A program made the translations under genes and the position numbers. The notes under the pieces were generated by a model. It was not told the origin of the DNA. It did no database searches and saw only the letters and a program-made list of their open reading frames with translations. A stretch of 49,817 nucleotides of DNA from Gamarada debralockiae (taxonomy: Eukaryota > Ascomycota > Leotiomycetes > Helotiales > Hyphodiscaceae), in NCBI GenBank assembly GCA_002803225.1, contig NXFV01000309.1:1-49817 (forward strand), read 5' to 3'. Shown here piece by piece: positions 33,047 through 44,600 of the stretch; position 1 is the first letter of the stretch; each line of letters opens with the position of its first letter.

Positions 33047-34151
33047 GGACTTGTACTGCAAAGGCGTTTCCAGGAGTCCATTGATAGATCAATTGTAATG
33101 AAATAGCCTCTTAATTCCAACCTTTGAATCCAAGGTCTGATTAAAGGAGTTCTTCGGAACGTGACCGTTCAAGCATCAGCCCAAATTGGCGCTGATGTCG
33201 CGCAACTGGAAAATACCGTCCATGCAAAGATACCCTTCGCCAAGCACCACTACTTTCTACTATGGGGGAATTAAATTGAAATCTGCTCGGGCAGTGTTTG
33301 CTGCCTAGGCTGATATGCCATGATACACCACATCAGCTTCAAATCGCCACGACGATAAATAAAACAGCGACAAGATCGAGAGTGACATGACAAAAAAACG
33401 AAACAACGAAAAATTGAGTTCACCCTTAATTCAATTCCAATTCTCTGCTCGAGGGACTGTTTCCAGAGCCGTGCTTAGGGTTAGTGATCATTCTTCCGTC
33501 AATTTAACCCCTGATTTACGCGCGTCGGAAGATTTAAAGAACCCTGCTAATCAACAGCTTCTGAAAAGCTTAGCACTAAAGAATCTGGATTACCGGAGCG
33601 CCACTTATGGAGGTGGAAAGAAGAGTGGCGCGCCGAGTGACGCGTGGTTGTGTGGGGACAAGGCCAGCAGTGGTATCGCGAACAGAAAGGGATGTCACGT
33701 GATAAAGCCCTGATTTACTATTTGGAACTCATAACTGTTGACACCAGCTTATTATCTCTTTTAATCATTCAGATCTTTTTCTGTGCTTGGGGTTTGGTTG
33801 GCTAATAACTTTGCTTCATCGGCACTTGTTCTCGTTACGGATCAGCCTGGGTGAACCCCACCTCCCCACCTCCCCACCTCCGCACCATGACGCGTATCCC
33901 AGTGCAATTTTCCAAAGGACTGATCTACATCCATTCAGCCTCCACTTACATTCATTTGGCCATTTTATCCAGCTACGATGTGATGCTGAATACGATTCGT
34001 AGTGCAAGCACGTTCTGCTTCGATGAAGGCTGATCGCCCCGCAAAAATAGACGGACAGGAACTTATATAGGACGCATGGAGTACATGGCAAAATATCCAA
34101 TCAGTCTTTTGAAACTGCCTCTCTCTCTCTCTGTCATTTTCTTTCTTTATC
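33047..34151. other. Upstream region of the carboxylesterase gene
   Basis: A 108-codon ORF (33387-33713) has no domain. Candidate regulatory features are a GTCACGTGAT E-box near 33693, a three-unit CCCCACCT repeat at 33856-33879, a TATA-like TTATATAG at 34063-34070 (about 82 bp before the ATG) and a CT repeat at about 34118-34132. The TATA plus CT-block arrangement fits a regulated, secreted-enzyme promoter. Confidence 0.55.
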
Positions 34152-35768
34152 ATGAAAACCCAGCTTCAATCCTCATGGCTCCGCACCGTAGCCCTCCTCT
34201 CCCTCCAGGCTCCCAATGCGGTTGCCCAGCTCTACAACACCGTCATCAAAACAGCCTATGGGGATGTTCAAGGCATCCGCGCATTCAACAGTACTCCCGC
34301 AGGGAACATCTCCAACTGGCAGGAAATCACCGTATGGAAAGGCATTCCTTTCGCTGCTTCCACAGCGGGTGAGAACCGCTTCCGCCCTCCACAGACCCGC
34401 ACAGAATGGAACACCACACTCTATGCCAGCGAGTTCGGCGGCGTTTGCCCTCAAGACTTCACGCTGGACTCGCCTTTGTATTACAGTGAAGATTGCTTGA
34501 ATCTCAACATCTGGAGCTCGGGCAATGATACTAATGCCAAGATGCCCGTCATCATGTGGTCGTATCCCGCAGAATCCACCGCAGCGCAGCCTTTATTCAA
34601 CGGCGCGGGCATGGCTGCGAAGGGCATTGTCTTCGTCAACTACAACTATAGGACCGGGTCGCTGGGCTGGCTTGCAACGCCCGAACTCTCGGCGGAGATG
34701 GCCAAAGCGTACGGTACCAACAGCTCTGGGAACTGGGGCATGCTCGATCAGTTTGCTGCTCTGAAGTGGGTTCATGCCAATATCGCATCATTTGGAGGTG
34801 ACCCAGATCACATCACCATCATGGGACAAAGCGCAGGTTCCGCTGCTACTTATCATATGGTCAACAGCCCGCTCACCAAAGGACTCATCGTCGGTGCCAT
34901 TATAGAGAGTGGAGTCCGTGATCCACATGACCCCCTCGCCGCCACTCTCGCAGAAGGGTACCGAAACCAGAGTGTGGCCTACAACACCAGCGAGAGCTAC
35001 ATGGCGAGCTTGAACGTTACCACGATCGCCGAAATGCGCGCACTCTCCTACCAGGACTTGATAATAAGCTTCATGGGCGCGTATTCCTTTGGCGCAGTGC
35101 TCGACTACTATGCCATGCCTGGAACCTACATGACGACTCTGCTTAAAGGAGCAGCTAACGACGTGCCGATCCTCACCGGCAACACGAAAGATGAGAGTGG
35201 CGCCGTCGCAACAGAAAATACCACCGTGGCTGCCTACATCCAAGACTTGGAAACTCAATACGGCAGTTCCTTCGCTCCCAAATTCCTCGAGTTATACCCC
35301 GCTTCCAACGATTCGCAGGCCGATATGTCCTTCAATGCGCATTATCGTGACACTTCGCGTACCGGCAGCTGGCTGTGGGCCAACTTGTGGAAGCAGTCCA
35401 TGACCAGCGACGTCTACACCTACTTCTGGGACCATGCGCCCCCAGGACAAGACCAAGGCGCTTACCACGAGTCCGAGATCAACTATGTGCTCAACAATCT
35501 GTACGGTACGGACAAACCGTGGACAGCGGAGGACTTTGCTATCGCGGAGAAAATGAACTCGTACTGGGCGAACTTTGCGAAGACGGGCAACCCGAATTTG
35601 GGCGGCTCATACCCAGCTTCCTTGGGAAATTTGACCTACTTCCCGAAATCGACTTCGAGCAAGAACGTTACGATGCAGGTCGGCGATGGCTTCGGCGAGT
35701 TGCCTATCGCGACGGCGGCGCAGATTGAGTTAATTGAAGCTTTTTTCTCTACTCAGGTTCCGTTCTGA
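34152..35768 (+). CDS. Secreted type-B carboxylesterase/lipase
   Basis: A single exon gives 538 aa, the normal length for the family. A signal peptide (about residues 1-25, LRTVALLSLQAPNAVAQ) precedes an alpha/beta hydrolase with EDCLNLNIW, NYRTGSLGWLA, the nucleophile elbow GQSAGS (Ser227), acid in TKDESG (Glu348) and His in GAYHESE (His439). Cys99 and Cys115 form the usual N-terminal disulfide pair. Many Asn-X-Ser/Thr sites suggest glycosylation. The usual HGGG oxyanion loop after PVIMW is replaced by SYPAESTA, so substrate range may differ from classical lipases. It hydrolyses carboxylic esters outside the cell; the substrate is unknown. Confidence 0.9.
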   Translation: MKTQLQSSWLRTVALLSLQAPNAVAQLYNTVIKTAYGDVQGIRAFNSTPAGNISNWQEITVWKGIPFAASTAGENRFRPPQTRTEWNTTLYASEFGGVCPQDFTLDSPLYYSEDCLNLNIWSSGNDTNAKMPVIMWSYPAESTAAQPLFNGAGMAAKGIVFVNYNYRTGSLGWLATPELSAEMAKAYGTNSSGNWGMLDQFAALKWVHANIASFGGDPDHITIMGQSAGSAATYHMVNSPLTKGLIVGAIIESGVRDPHDPLAATLAEGYRNQSVAYNTSESYMASLNVTTIAEMRALSYQDLIISFMGAYSFGAVLDYYAMPGTYMTTLLKGAANDVPILTGNTKDESGAVATENTTVAAYIQDLETQYGSSFAPKFLELYPASNDSQADMSFNAHYRDTSRTGSWLWANLWKQSMTSDVYTYFWDHAPPGQDQGAYHESEINYVLNNLYGTDKPWTAEDFAIAEKMNSYWANFAKTGNPNLGGSYPASLGNLTYFPKSTSSKNVTMQVGDGFGELPIATAAQIELIEAFFSTQVPF

Positions 35769-36782
35769 TCGTTTGTGATGAGGCATTTGTGAGGGTTGTG
35801 GTGAGGTGTTTGCGAGGGCTAAGGGGGGGAAATACGTTCGATGTAAATATTCATGCTATTCGTACCCAAAATTCATACGTTTCTGAAATACCATGATCCT
35901 ATAAATAAGATGCATTGCAGTCGCAAAATACAAGCTGAAAGACAGAAGTCGTGAGTCTGGGGTCGAGAAACACGATCTGTGATCAAGAAAGTATGCTTTG
36001 GCAAAGAGTTTCAGATTGTGCAATGAGTGTCTGAGGTGTTTGACTGATATCAACTATTCACTTTGCAGCTGAAATGATTGTATCTCAAGCTGTGAATCTA
36101 GTCGAATCGAGAGAACTCTCCCCTTTTTCACGGAATCACGTCCAAGTTCAGCTTTCGTTCAATCCTCTCTTGGGCTTAACATCAGAACTAGCCAGTTAAA
36201 TTGCCTGAACGGAGTTCAGAAAAGCTTCAACACAGCTACGTATATCCCGCAGAGTTATACCGTTTATATTGGGAATTAGAAGGCCACACTAGTGACCCCT
36301 ACAGAGATTTTCGAGCGAACTTTAGATTCCGGTTTGCGAGTTATACTGCTGAGTGAACTCTAGGGTTTTGTGTCTGATCCACGGACAGAATATGATCTAA
36401 AAGCCATTCCCAGGTGCTTTGATATTGTTCTTGGATGCAAATGTTGTTGGAAGTCGTGATGTGAAGTATGGACGGTTTGAGGCGGAGTGGCCCCACTTAC
36501 CCGGAGCTGAATGAAGTGGGCTCTTTTCATTCAAGGTCACAGATCCAAGTATTTATTGCGACAATTCAGGATGGATGGATCGTTCGTTGGAAAAGGCTTT
36601 GATTGTTAGTGAGGGGATGAATTCATGATGGCAATACTCAGATACATTTCTAAAACGTGATCTAATTCTACCCTCTAAGCCATACTCCCCCAAAATCCGT
36701 CTTTCGGTGATAATGCCCCCGAACTTATGAGAATAATATGTACAGTTCATTCGTCCGATTCCATCGCCCCCTTGTTCATCCC
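35769..36782. other. Convergent 3' intergenic region
   Basis: The esterase and carrier genes point toward each other across about 1 kb. No ORF, repeat or RNA gene recognised; it probably holds both 3' untranslated regions. Confidence 0.5.
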
Positions 36783-37878
36783 TCATCCAAATGTCTTGTT
36801 CATAAACTGATGAGCCAGCTCAACGCCCAAGAACGTCGCAGCGTTAGCGGGGACAGCTCTCGCCAGCGCAGGTCCGAACCCAGGGAAGAACGCCTTGAAT
36901 CCACCATTCCTGTAAAGTCCACTGATAACACCACCGACAGTTGGCTTGCCCTCCAAGGTTTGCAGCCGCGACTTGACAGTATCCACAGGGAAGACAGGAA
37001 TCCACATAGCCACACCGGCCGCCGCACCAGCACAAGTGATAGCCATCAGACTCAAATCTCCACTCGTCTTGCCAGTAGCGGGATCAATGGGTGTCAAACT
37101 CCGCTTAATGTACTCATATGTCGCGAAGTATGCAGCTGAACCAGGACCATCTCGTGCTAACGTAGCAAAGGATCCACGGAACACCGATCGAATTCCTCCC
37201 TCTTTGTATAATTGTCGAACGACGTCTACACCACCACTGTATTTGGGCCTCTCGCCAGGAGCCAATTGTTTCTGGCCTTGGATTTGGAGGAGCACTTTTA
37301 CGCGCTCGAAGGGGGCGGTGATGAGCGTCATGGGGACGGCGGAGAAGAAGCCTGCGGCGGAGACTTGTGCGACGGAGAGTTGGTCGTTGTGAACTGTTGA
37401 CAAGCGGCGGACGAGACCTTTGCCTACATCGTAGCCCCAGAAAGACACCGCAACTATCATTCACACGTCAATTAGCTCCTCATCTCTGCGAGCAGGAATG
37501 AGATTGGATCTTCGACTTACACATAGGAGTAACGCCCACCAACGGTGCACTAACACCAGCATACAAGCCCCTCCCCAACCCATCCTTCGCAACACTCTTT
37601 CTTACAACATCGATCGCGCTCTTGTAAACACCTCGTTCCGCAGTCTGCAATCGCACTTTCACCAAATCAAACGGATGGCCCACCAGCACCGCACACACAC
37701 CACCAAAGCCCCCTGCTGCCAAACTCCTCAGGCCTTGCAGAGACTTCGTCTTAACCTCTGCGGCATCCTCTTTCAATTGTGCCTTCGATTCGGGGACGTG
37801 GGGTAGCTTTTCCGAGATGGCTTGGGGGAGGGAGTCGATCCTTTGGTTTATTTGCACGCCGGTTGATGAGGTTGCCAT
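36783..37878 (-). CDS. acuH: Mitochondrial carnitine/acylcarnitine carrier
   Basis: Two exons, 37878-37521 and 37453-36783, with a 67-nt GTAAGT intron joining TPM to FAVSFWGYDVGK, give 342 aa. Three mitochondrial carrier repeats are present with signatures PFDLVKVRLQ, PFERVKVLLQIQG and PVDTVKSRLQTLEG. The FWGYDVGK segment and overall pattern match the carnitine/acylcarnitine translocase group (yeast Crc1, Aspergillus AcuH). It exchanges acylcarnitine for carnitine across the inner membrane to feed matrix fatty-acid and acetyl use. An N-terminal extension of about 45 residues precedes the first repeat. The ATG at 37878 is the first ATG in frame. Confidence 0.9.
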
Positions 37879-40513
37879 CGTCAAGGGAGTAGGGTTTGCG
37901 CGTGAGGATGGAGGGGCTGAGAGATGTGGTTATGTGTGTGGTGTTTTGTTGGGTGGCAAATGACGCTGCTCGCCGACGTTTGCCGAGGCAGGCCAGAAGG
38001 CTCGGTTATGATTGGACCCGACTCGGATTAAGGGGAAAATCAGGGGGAAGAAGGAAATGACGAATTTTTCATTGCGTGACCATCGTGTTCGTACAATATC
38101 TTCGTACTTCTGTTACAGTAATATTTTATTTCTTGAACCTCAGCGGAGCAGGTTTCTTCGGGGATGTCTCACTGATAAAGCATGTCAAGATGCACGGTTC
38201 CTAGCATCTTTTTAAGGTTCGTAGTCCGAGCTTTCGGGAATCCGATTGTCGTCGAATTCTAACCACTCCCTGTTGTTTCTTTCACACTTCTCAAGCCCAT
38301 CTGCTTAGCAGCCTTTACCTCCCCAGCCGTCCAAGCAGGGATGGGCGCCTCACCAGCCCAGGAGATCCCGTTGTGAAGACATCATACACAGGGTGTCGCC
38401 CCGCCTCCTGAGTCGCCAAGGCTAAGGCTGGAGTTGTGTACACTTCAAGCACTATGGCGCAATCATCTTAATGATTGATATCAACTCCTTTGCACATCCT
38501 ATGATCTCTTTCTCAAGAGCTGCATAGCCGTAATGGCTTTCCACCGCGACGAAGCACACCATCTGGAGGACATCCGAGGATGCGGATGATTTCGGCTGAG
38601 ATTCCTAGGCGCGAAAAGTGTTTGGAGTTAAGTCGATTCGCATCAAACGGTATGACTCTAATGGCTTGCTTGGGGCGAAGGAGTGGAATGATGGAAGGTA
38701 TTTGGATAGCAAGGATGTTTCGATTGGGATGGGAAGGCGTGCGAAGAGTCCGATGATTGCTTAACCAGTCACGTGACACCTGTTGTGCCTCGATGTTCTC
38801 CGCTTTGGAGCGGACACACATCGTTTTAACAAGACCTAATTCAGAAAATCTACCGAAGACCATCACTTAATCCTGTTGAGCCATGGGAAGAAATCCACAG
38901 CTCGTGATAAGGCCTACACACCCCTGGTCCACAAGCAATTGAACCGCTTCGACAAACGAATTATGAACTCTGGTGGATAAGGTGTCCTTAGTAACAAGTT
39001 GTCCCAACATTGAACCCTTGGCTGTTCTTCTGATAATGGGGAATATCTAGGTTCCCTCATTCCAAGGATTTCCTGGTGGTCAGTGAAAGTCGATTTCCAC
39101 GGCGATGAAGCCCAAGGGTGGGAGTTGACGGACATGTCAGTGGAAAGTCTTCTCCATTCATGAACTCGACTTTCTTTTGAAAGAAAAACAGTCAAATGAG
39201 AGGAGAGGTAGCCGCTTTTGATATGTCTCCTATTCTTGTCTGGTTTAGCCGCTCGGTAAGCTCCCCAAGAAGAAGAGGGGGCGCGCTAATCCGATATCTT
39301 GCAAGATCGTCCCCACTTTGCACTAACACACAGGTGGGCACTCTTTGGTTATGATCAATCTCAAGGGCGTTGATGACATCCCAAACATCCACCCTTAGTA
39401 AAAAATCCAACAAGTTGTTTCCCTCCCACTCTCGCCTCATCTCATTTCCGTGGCTCTCTGCTCTCAGGACCCTTATCTTTGTTTCATTGCGGGGCAATTC
39501 ATGCTTGGCTGCATGCCTTGTTGGATATGTTCGGGACCCGAAGAGCTAGCAGTATCTCTATCTGCTCTTCAAGGTCAATGGCTGATATGGATCTTATCGT
39601 CTAACACTGATGTGGATGAGTACATGAGGCAGTTCCTGCCCACCTGGAAACATGTCACAGTCCACTTACCATCACCAGACGAGAATTGCCACTGCCAGAA
39701 TAGGAGCTTCATGATATTCGAGGCAATATGTCTCCAGGTTCGTTCCAAACTCTAAATTCATCCTACTCATTTGCATTGTCGCAACGGCTGTTGTGGACTC
39801 AGTGGTATGTAATATGTCCCATGAACCCAGGTCGAGACTAATTTTGTGTAACTTCTTGGCTAAGGCAGTTCTCTCATAGGAAGCTTGAATGTGATGCCTG
39901 AGTACTACAACTACTTCCACTTAACCACTGCCACCAAATCCTTCAACACAGCTATATCATACACAGGAAGTAAGTTCCATCTCTGCCATCTTCACCACAC
40001 CAGCATCGTACTCCTCAGCCTATCGTTGAATAGACGTTGAAGAAGATTGGCGACGTTAGTTACGCACGTTCTGCGAATGGGAGTAGCGGAGATGAAAGTG
40101 TCGGTGTGGAAGGGATCTACTATTCAGCATCACTTCCTCCAAAGCTGTCATGAGAATTACGACTTTCACTGTCGCCGTTGATAGCCGTGTTAAACTCTCA
40201 ACTGTTGTCTTCACGCCACTCTCATTCTATCATTCTATTTGATACTTACTCTTGAAATGATGTTGCTCTTGCCAGAACCCCCCTTCCACCTCACACACCA
40301 ACCCTCTTTTTGGGGGGTCCCCCACTTGCTGACGAGGGAGATCTTCGAACTGCCGAAGGTAAGCGCCAATTAGGGAGACGCCGTAGGCCCACTTTTCAAC
40401 CTTGATGTCTTCCGAGTTCTTTTTGGCTCTTAAATCCGTCGTTGACTTTGGGATGACGCCCACCTTTGCAGGTTAAGACCCTTAAGCGACCTGAAGTGGG
40501 ATGGGATGGGATG

Positions 40514-40533
40514 GCACGTGATATATCACGTGC
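40514..40533. promoter_or_regulatory. Perfect 20-bp palindrome with two CACGTG E-boxes
   Basis: GCACGTGATATATCACGTGC is a perfect inverted repeat of two CACGTG cores, 11 bp apart centre to centre. CACGTG is the classical binding site of bHLH factors (Cbf1/Pho4/SREBP type), so a paired site is plausible. The nearest recognised start codons are over 1 kb away (41668) and 2.6 kb away (37878), so the target is unclear. Confidence 0.5.
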
Positions 40534-40699
40534 GATATCCTCTTTCAGCGGACCATTCCTCTCTCTTTTCAGCTCAAGTCAGCCGCTACTTAATTTAGCA
40601 GCTTCTGTGCTCCAGTGTCCAACTGCCGAGAGATTTAATAGTAGTGCTTAAAAGATAAAACGTAACTGCTTTGAAGTAGTATACGTCGTAATAAGATAC

Positions 40700-40976
40700 C
40701 AGGCTCATCAGCCTCGCGGAACGCATTGACCTGCGGGCTTTATTGACTTTAATTGGCAAACTAAGAATTGTCCTTATTTCGACGGTGATTGGTCTGTTCC
40801 GCTCGGCAGGGGAGAGAATCTGGGGATCTGAACAAGGTTCATGACAGAGTATGATTGTGAGTTTCTATATTTGTTTCGAAGCCGTTTTGAACCTTGACTA
40901 TCAATATCAGAACCAGAGATTGTAAATAATTTATCGTCTTTTAAGAGTCAGGTTCTCAGCCTCGTGGAACGCATTG
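40700..40976. repeat. Two direct copies of a 29-bp word
   Basis: CTCATCAGCCTCGCGGAACG (with flanks, 40700-40728) recurs as TTCTCAGCCTCGTGGAACGC (40949-40976), followed by CATTG in both; the copies are about 90 percent alike and 249 bp apart. They may be remains of a small dispersed element. Confidence 0.55.
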
Positions 40977-41667
40977 GGCGTGAGTTTGGTAAGGGAAGAG
41001 ATTGGCTAACCTAATCCTCCTCTCTTCTCCCATCCGCGAATTGTGGGGCTCTACAATTCATCGTAAAATAGGAAGGCGGAAATTTTCGTCATCATAGTTA
41101 ATATATCAAGATAAACAGAAGTAAGGAATCCTAGATATCAAAGAAAGAGCCTCATTTCGATGACGGTGAAAGCAAGAAGGGTAGTAAATCACGGGTACCT
41201 TCGCTGCCGAAAGAGAAAGGATGACCCCTATTAGCCAGGCGGATCTCCTTTGTGTCGGAATGTGTTCGCATGAAAAAGCCTCTGGAGCAACCATCCCGAA
41301 TCATCCCGCAAGAAAAGAAATCATGATAACATATGATTCGATATTTCATTGAAACAAGAACAACACAGCAGCAAAATACCCCTGGCTTTTTGCGCCCAAA
41401 TTGGGCAGCCTACAGCGGAAAAACTTATTTACGGGCGGCCCATCGAAATTTTGTCAGGCGCGTGCAGAAACACGTCGCTTGAGAACAACACATCCTGACC
41501 GACAACCGTCAATCACGCATAATCGAGTAACAACTAAGATCTATATCGCCTGCAATTATAGGTAGCTAGTCGCAAGGTACGGTGAGTATGTTACCGTCAG
41601 GTAGGAAGCATTTTATCTTTCCCTCTTTCCTCTCAATATTTCTCGAACCTATACGATTTTCTGCACA

Positions 41668-44600
41668 ATGCCGCCCAGTACGAGACCTGAACGACCGCCA
41701 TCGCGTCCTCCTTTAACAAGCCGCATACGAGCCAGCTTCGAAGGCAAACGCAAAATCTCCTCCGACGGCGTTACAAGTCCGATACATGCCAATGGATTCA
41801 TTACACAAGATCCCGAAGCGCTACGAGATGCTGTCGACAAGGCGATCAACTCGGAAGCTTTTCAGAATGCGATCGCCGCCAATCTTGCGAAGTTAGTCAA
41901 GCCTTCCATCAAGGATGCATTGGATACTTTACAACCGGTGGTGGAGGCGGTCTATTCGCATGAGATGCTATTGAGGCAGACGAACAGAAGCGTTGAGAAT
42001 ATTTTGGAGCGGATGGACTCTGCGATTGATCAGGACCGTTCTACATTCCCAATTGGCGCAGATGAGTGGAAGACTTCAGCCCCCCACCTACCCCTAGTAG
42101 CCCGCGAAACGCCCTCCGAGGTCCCCGTTGAGAAGGTGGTCGAGGAACCCGCTGCACCCGCAGTCTCTCAGCAGACGAAGGATGAACTGGGCGGGAACAA
42201 TGCACAGATCGAGGCGAAGCTCTCTGAGCTATCAAGCGCAATCGAGGCACACAATGGCAGGATCACGGAGGTGGTGGATGGAATTGCTAGGATACAGACT
42301 GCGTTAGGTCCGACAAGGGAAGGGGTAGACTCTTTGAAGTCGTTGTCAGAGCAATCGAATACGGCCATGTCCGTTATGCAAGCACAATTGGATCAATTGC
42401 AGGTAGATATTGGTACAATTATGGATGCGGTCGGTTCGGATCTAGGAGCCAACGTCAAGTCTATGCACGAGAAAGTTGCGGCTCAAGATACCTCCTTGCT
42501 ATCATCGCATACAACGAAGCTTGATACGATCACTACGGACCTTGCGGCGCTCAAGGGCCATTCCGACTCGATGGAGAAGCTTGATGCTATATCTGCAAAC
42601 CTCGAGGCTTTGAAAGAGAATATTCAAGCTGGCACTTCCTCAAGCAATGACCACTTTGCTGCCCTCACTCCACAAATTACAACTATCCTCTCCTCTGTCG
42701 AAGGACACGCTAGCTCTTTAGCGGAGATCAAAGCCGCAGACACAAGCCCAGAGATCTTAGCAGCTGTGCAAAGGTCCAACGAGTCGCATGAAGCACATGC
42801 GGCAGCATTGGCCGAGATCAAGGAGAGAAGCCTTGCACCTGGGTCAGAACCTGTCCCTGCCACCAGCGGCTTTGATTCGACAGCGACACTACAGGCTCTA
42901 GCAGCCGATCTCGCATCTCTTATCGAAAACACAAAGGCGGGCCTGACCTCCAACAATGAGAATTTGGCTGGCTTGGGGGTCAAGGTTGATGACGTCCTTA
43001 CAACTCTTGAAGCACACAGACTAGCAGACCAGAGTCAAGAGATCTTGGCTGCTGTTCAGAAATCGAATGAGTCGCATGCTGCTCATGCCGAAGCTTTGGA
43101 GGGTATCAAGTCTCTTAATACTGGGGTACCACCTACGGACGTTTCGAGTTTGGAGCCTCAGCTTGCCACAATTATAGGCACTCTTCAGACCCACACCGAA
43201 TCGCATGCTGCTCATGCCGAAGCGTTGGAAGGCATCAAGTCCCTCAATACTGGTGTCGAAAGCCATCCAGACTTGGAACCAAAGCTCGACACGATTATCA
43301 GCACGCTTGAGGCTCATACTCAATCCCATGCATCGCATTCCTCGACTCTGGAAGAAGTCAAATCTCGAGACCTTGGTGCAGCACCTATCGAGAGTCAACC
43401 GAACTTTGAACCCAAGCTCGACACGATTATCAGCACCCTTGCATCTCATACCGAATCGCATGTATCCCATGCCGCAGCTTTAGAAAACGTCAAATCTCTT
43501 GATACAAACAAAGCATATGTCGAAGGTCAAGCAAGCTTAGAACCCCAGCTAGCGACAATCATCAGCACGCTTGAATTCCACACCACTGCCTTGGAAGAAC
43601 TCAAGTCCAACGCTGCAGGTTCATCGGAGGCTGTTCCTGGAACCGAAAGTCCTCTGGGACCCCACATGAGCACCATCGTCAACATTCTCGAATCACACAC
43701 CAACTTACTTAACGAAATCAAGGACGACGTCAGTGCTGAGATACTAACCACCCTCCACGATATCAAAGATTATCACTTGAGTCACCAGACTGCCCTTAAC
43801 GAGGTCCGAGAAGCGGATGTCAGCGATGAGATATTGACTGCATTGCATTCATCCAATGATTCACATACCAACCATGCTGCAGTCTTGGCCGAGATCCATG
43901 CCGCGGTGAAGGCGTCGAATGACTCGCACGTTGCTCATGCAACAGTATTGGATGAGATCAAGTCTACTAGATCCGCAGAGCCTGTTGCTGTGGCTGAATC
44001 TGGCAGTACAGGAGCAGTGGACTTCGGCCCTATCCTTGCAACTCTGGAAGATCAAACCAGTACCCTAGTTGCGATCAAGGAGGCAACAACAGCTTCCATC
44101 GAGTCCCATGCTGCTCACAGAACCACTTTGAACGAGATCAAAGAAGCAAGTTTAGCGTCCAACGAATTGCATGCTTCTCATGCCGCGACTTTGGCTGAGC
44201 TCAAGGACATCGCCAGGACTTCGAAAGACTCTCATGCAGCTAATACTGCCAGTTTGGAGGAGATCAAAGAAGTGACGAACGCTTCAAGGGAATTCCACAC
44301 TTTCCACGAAGCCAATTTGGATGAGATCAAGGGTGCTGTCAATGCCTCGAAAGAGTCGCATGCGGCTCATGCTGCTAGTCTAGATGAAATCAAGGAGGGC
44401 TTGTACGCGTCGAAGGAATTCCACACTTCTCACGCTACCAGCTTGGCCGAGCTCAAGTCCATCCAACTCCCATCTTCCCCGGGTGGAGAAGCACCCAGCG
44501 TTGACCTCTCAGCCCTAGAAACACACCTCAACACCATAACCACTACTCTCGACACCCAAAACACTACACTCTCCGAAATCAAAGATGCCACCGCAAGTCC

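Larger units (their letters stand above)
37879..41667. other. 3.8-kb gene-poor segment with coding debris
   Basis: No intact gene recognised. Minus-strand fragments at 38866-38260 (VSRDWLSNHRTLRTPSHPN; and in another frame GISWAGEAPIPAWTAGEVKA ending near 38270) and at 39497-38914 (EWEGNNLLDFLLRVDVWDV) look like dead coding sequence of unknown families. The segment also holds GTCACGTGAC (about 38769), the 20-bp palindrome at 40514 and a duplicated 29-bp word at 40700 and 40949. The last 300 bp should contain the promoter of the long repeat-protein gene. Confidence 0.45.

Noticed and set aside
33387..33713. 108-codon ORF upstream of the esterase
   Set aside because: No recognisable domain; it lies in the promoter region and its composition is unremarkable.
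39192..39497. Minus ORF as an enzyme gene
   Set aside because: It looks protein-like in part but has no motif I can name, and neighbouring frames are broken; kept only as possible debris.
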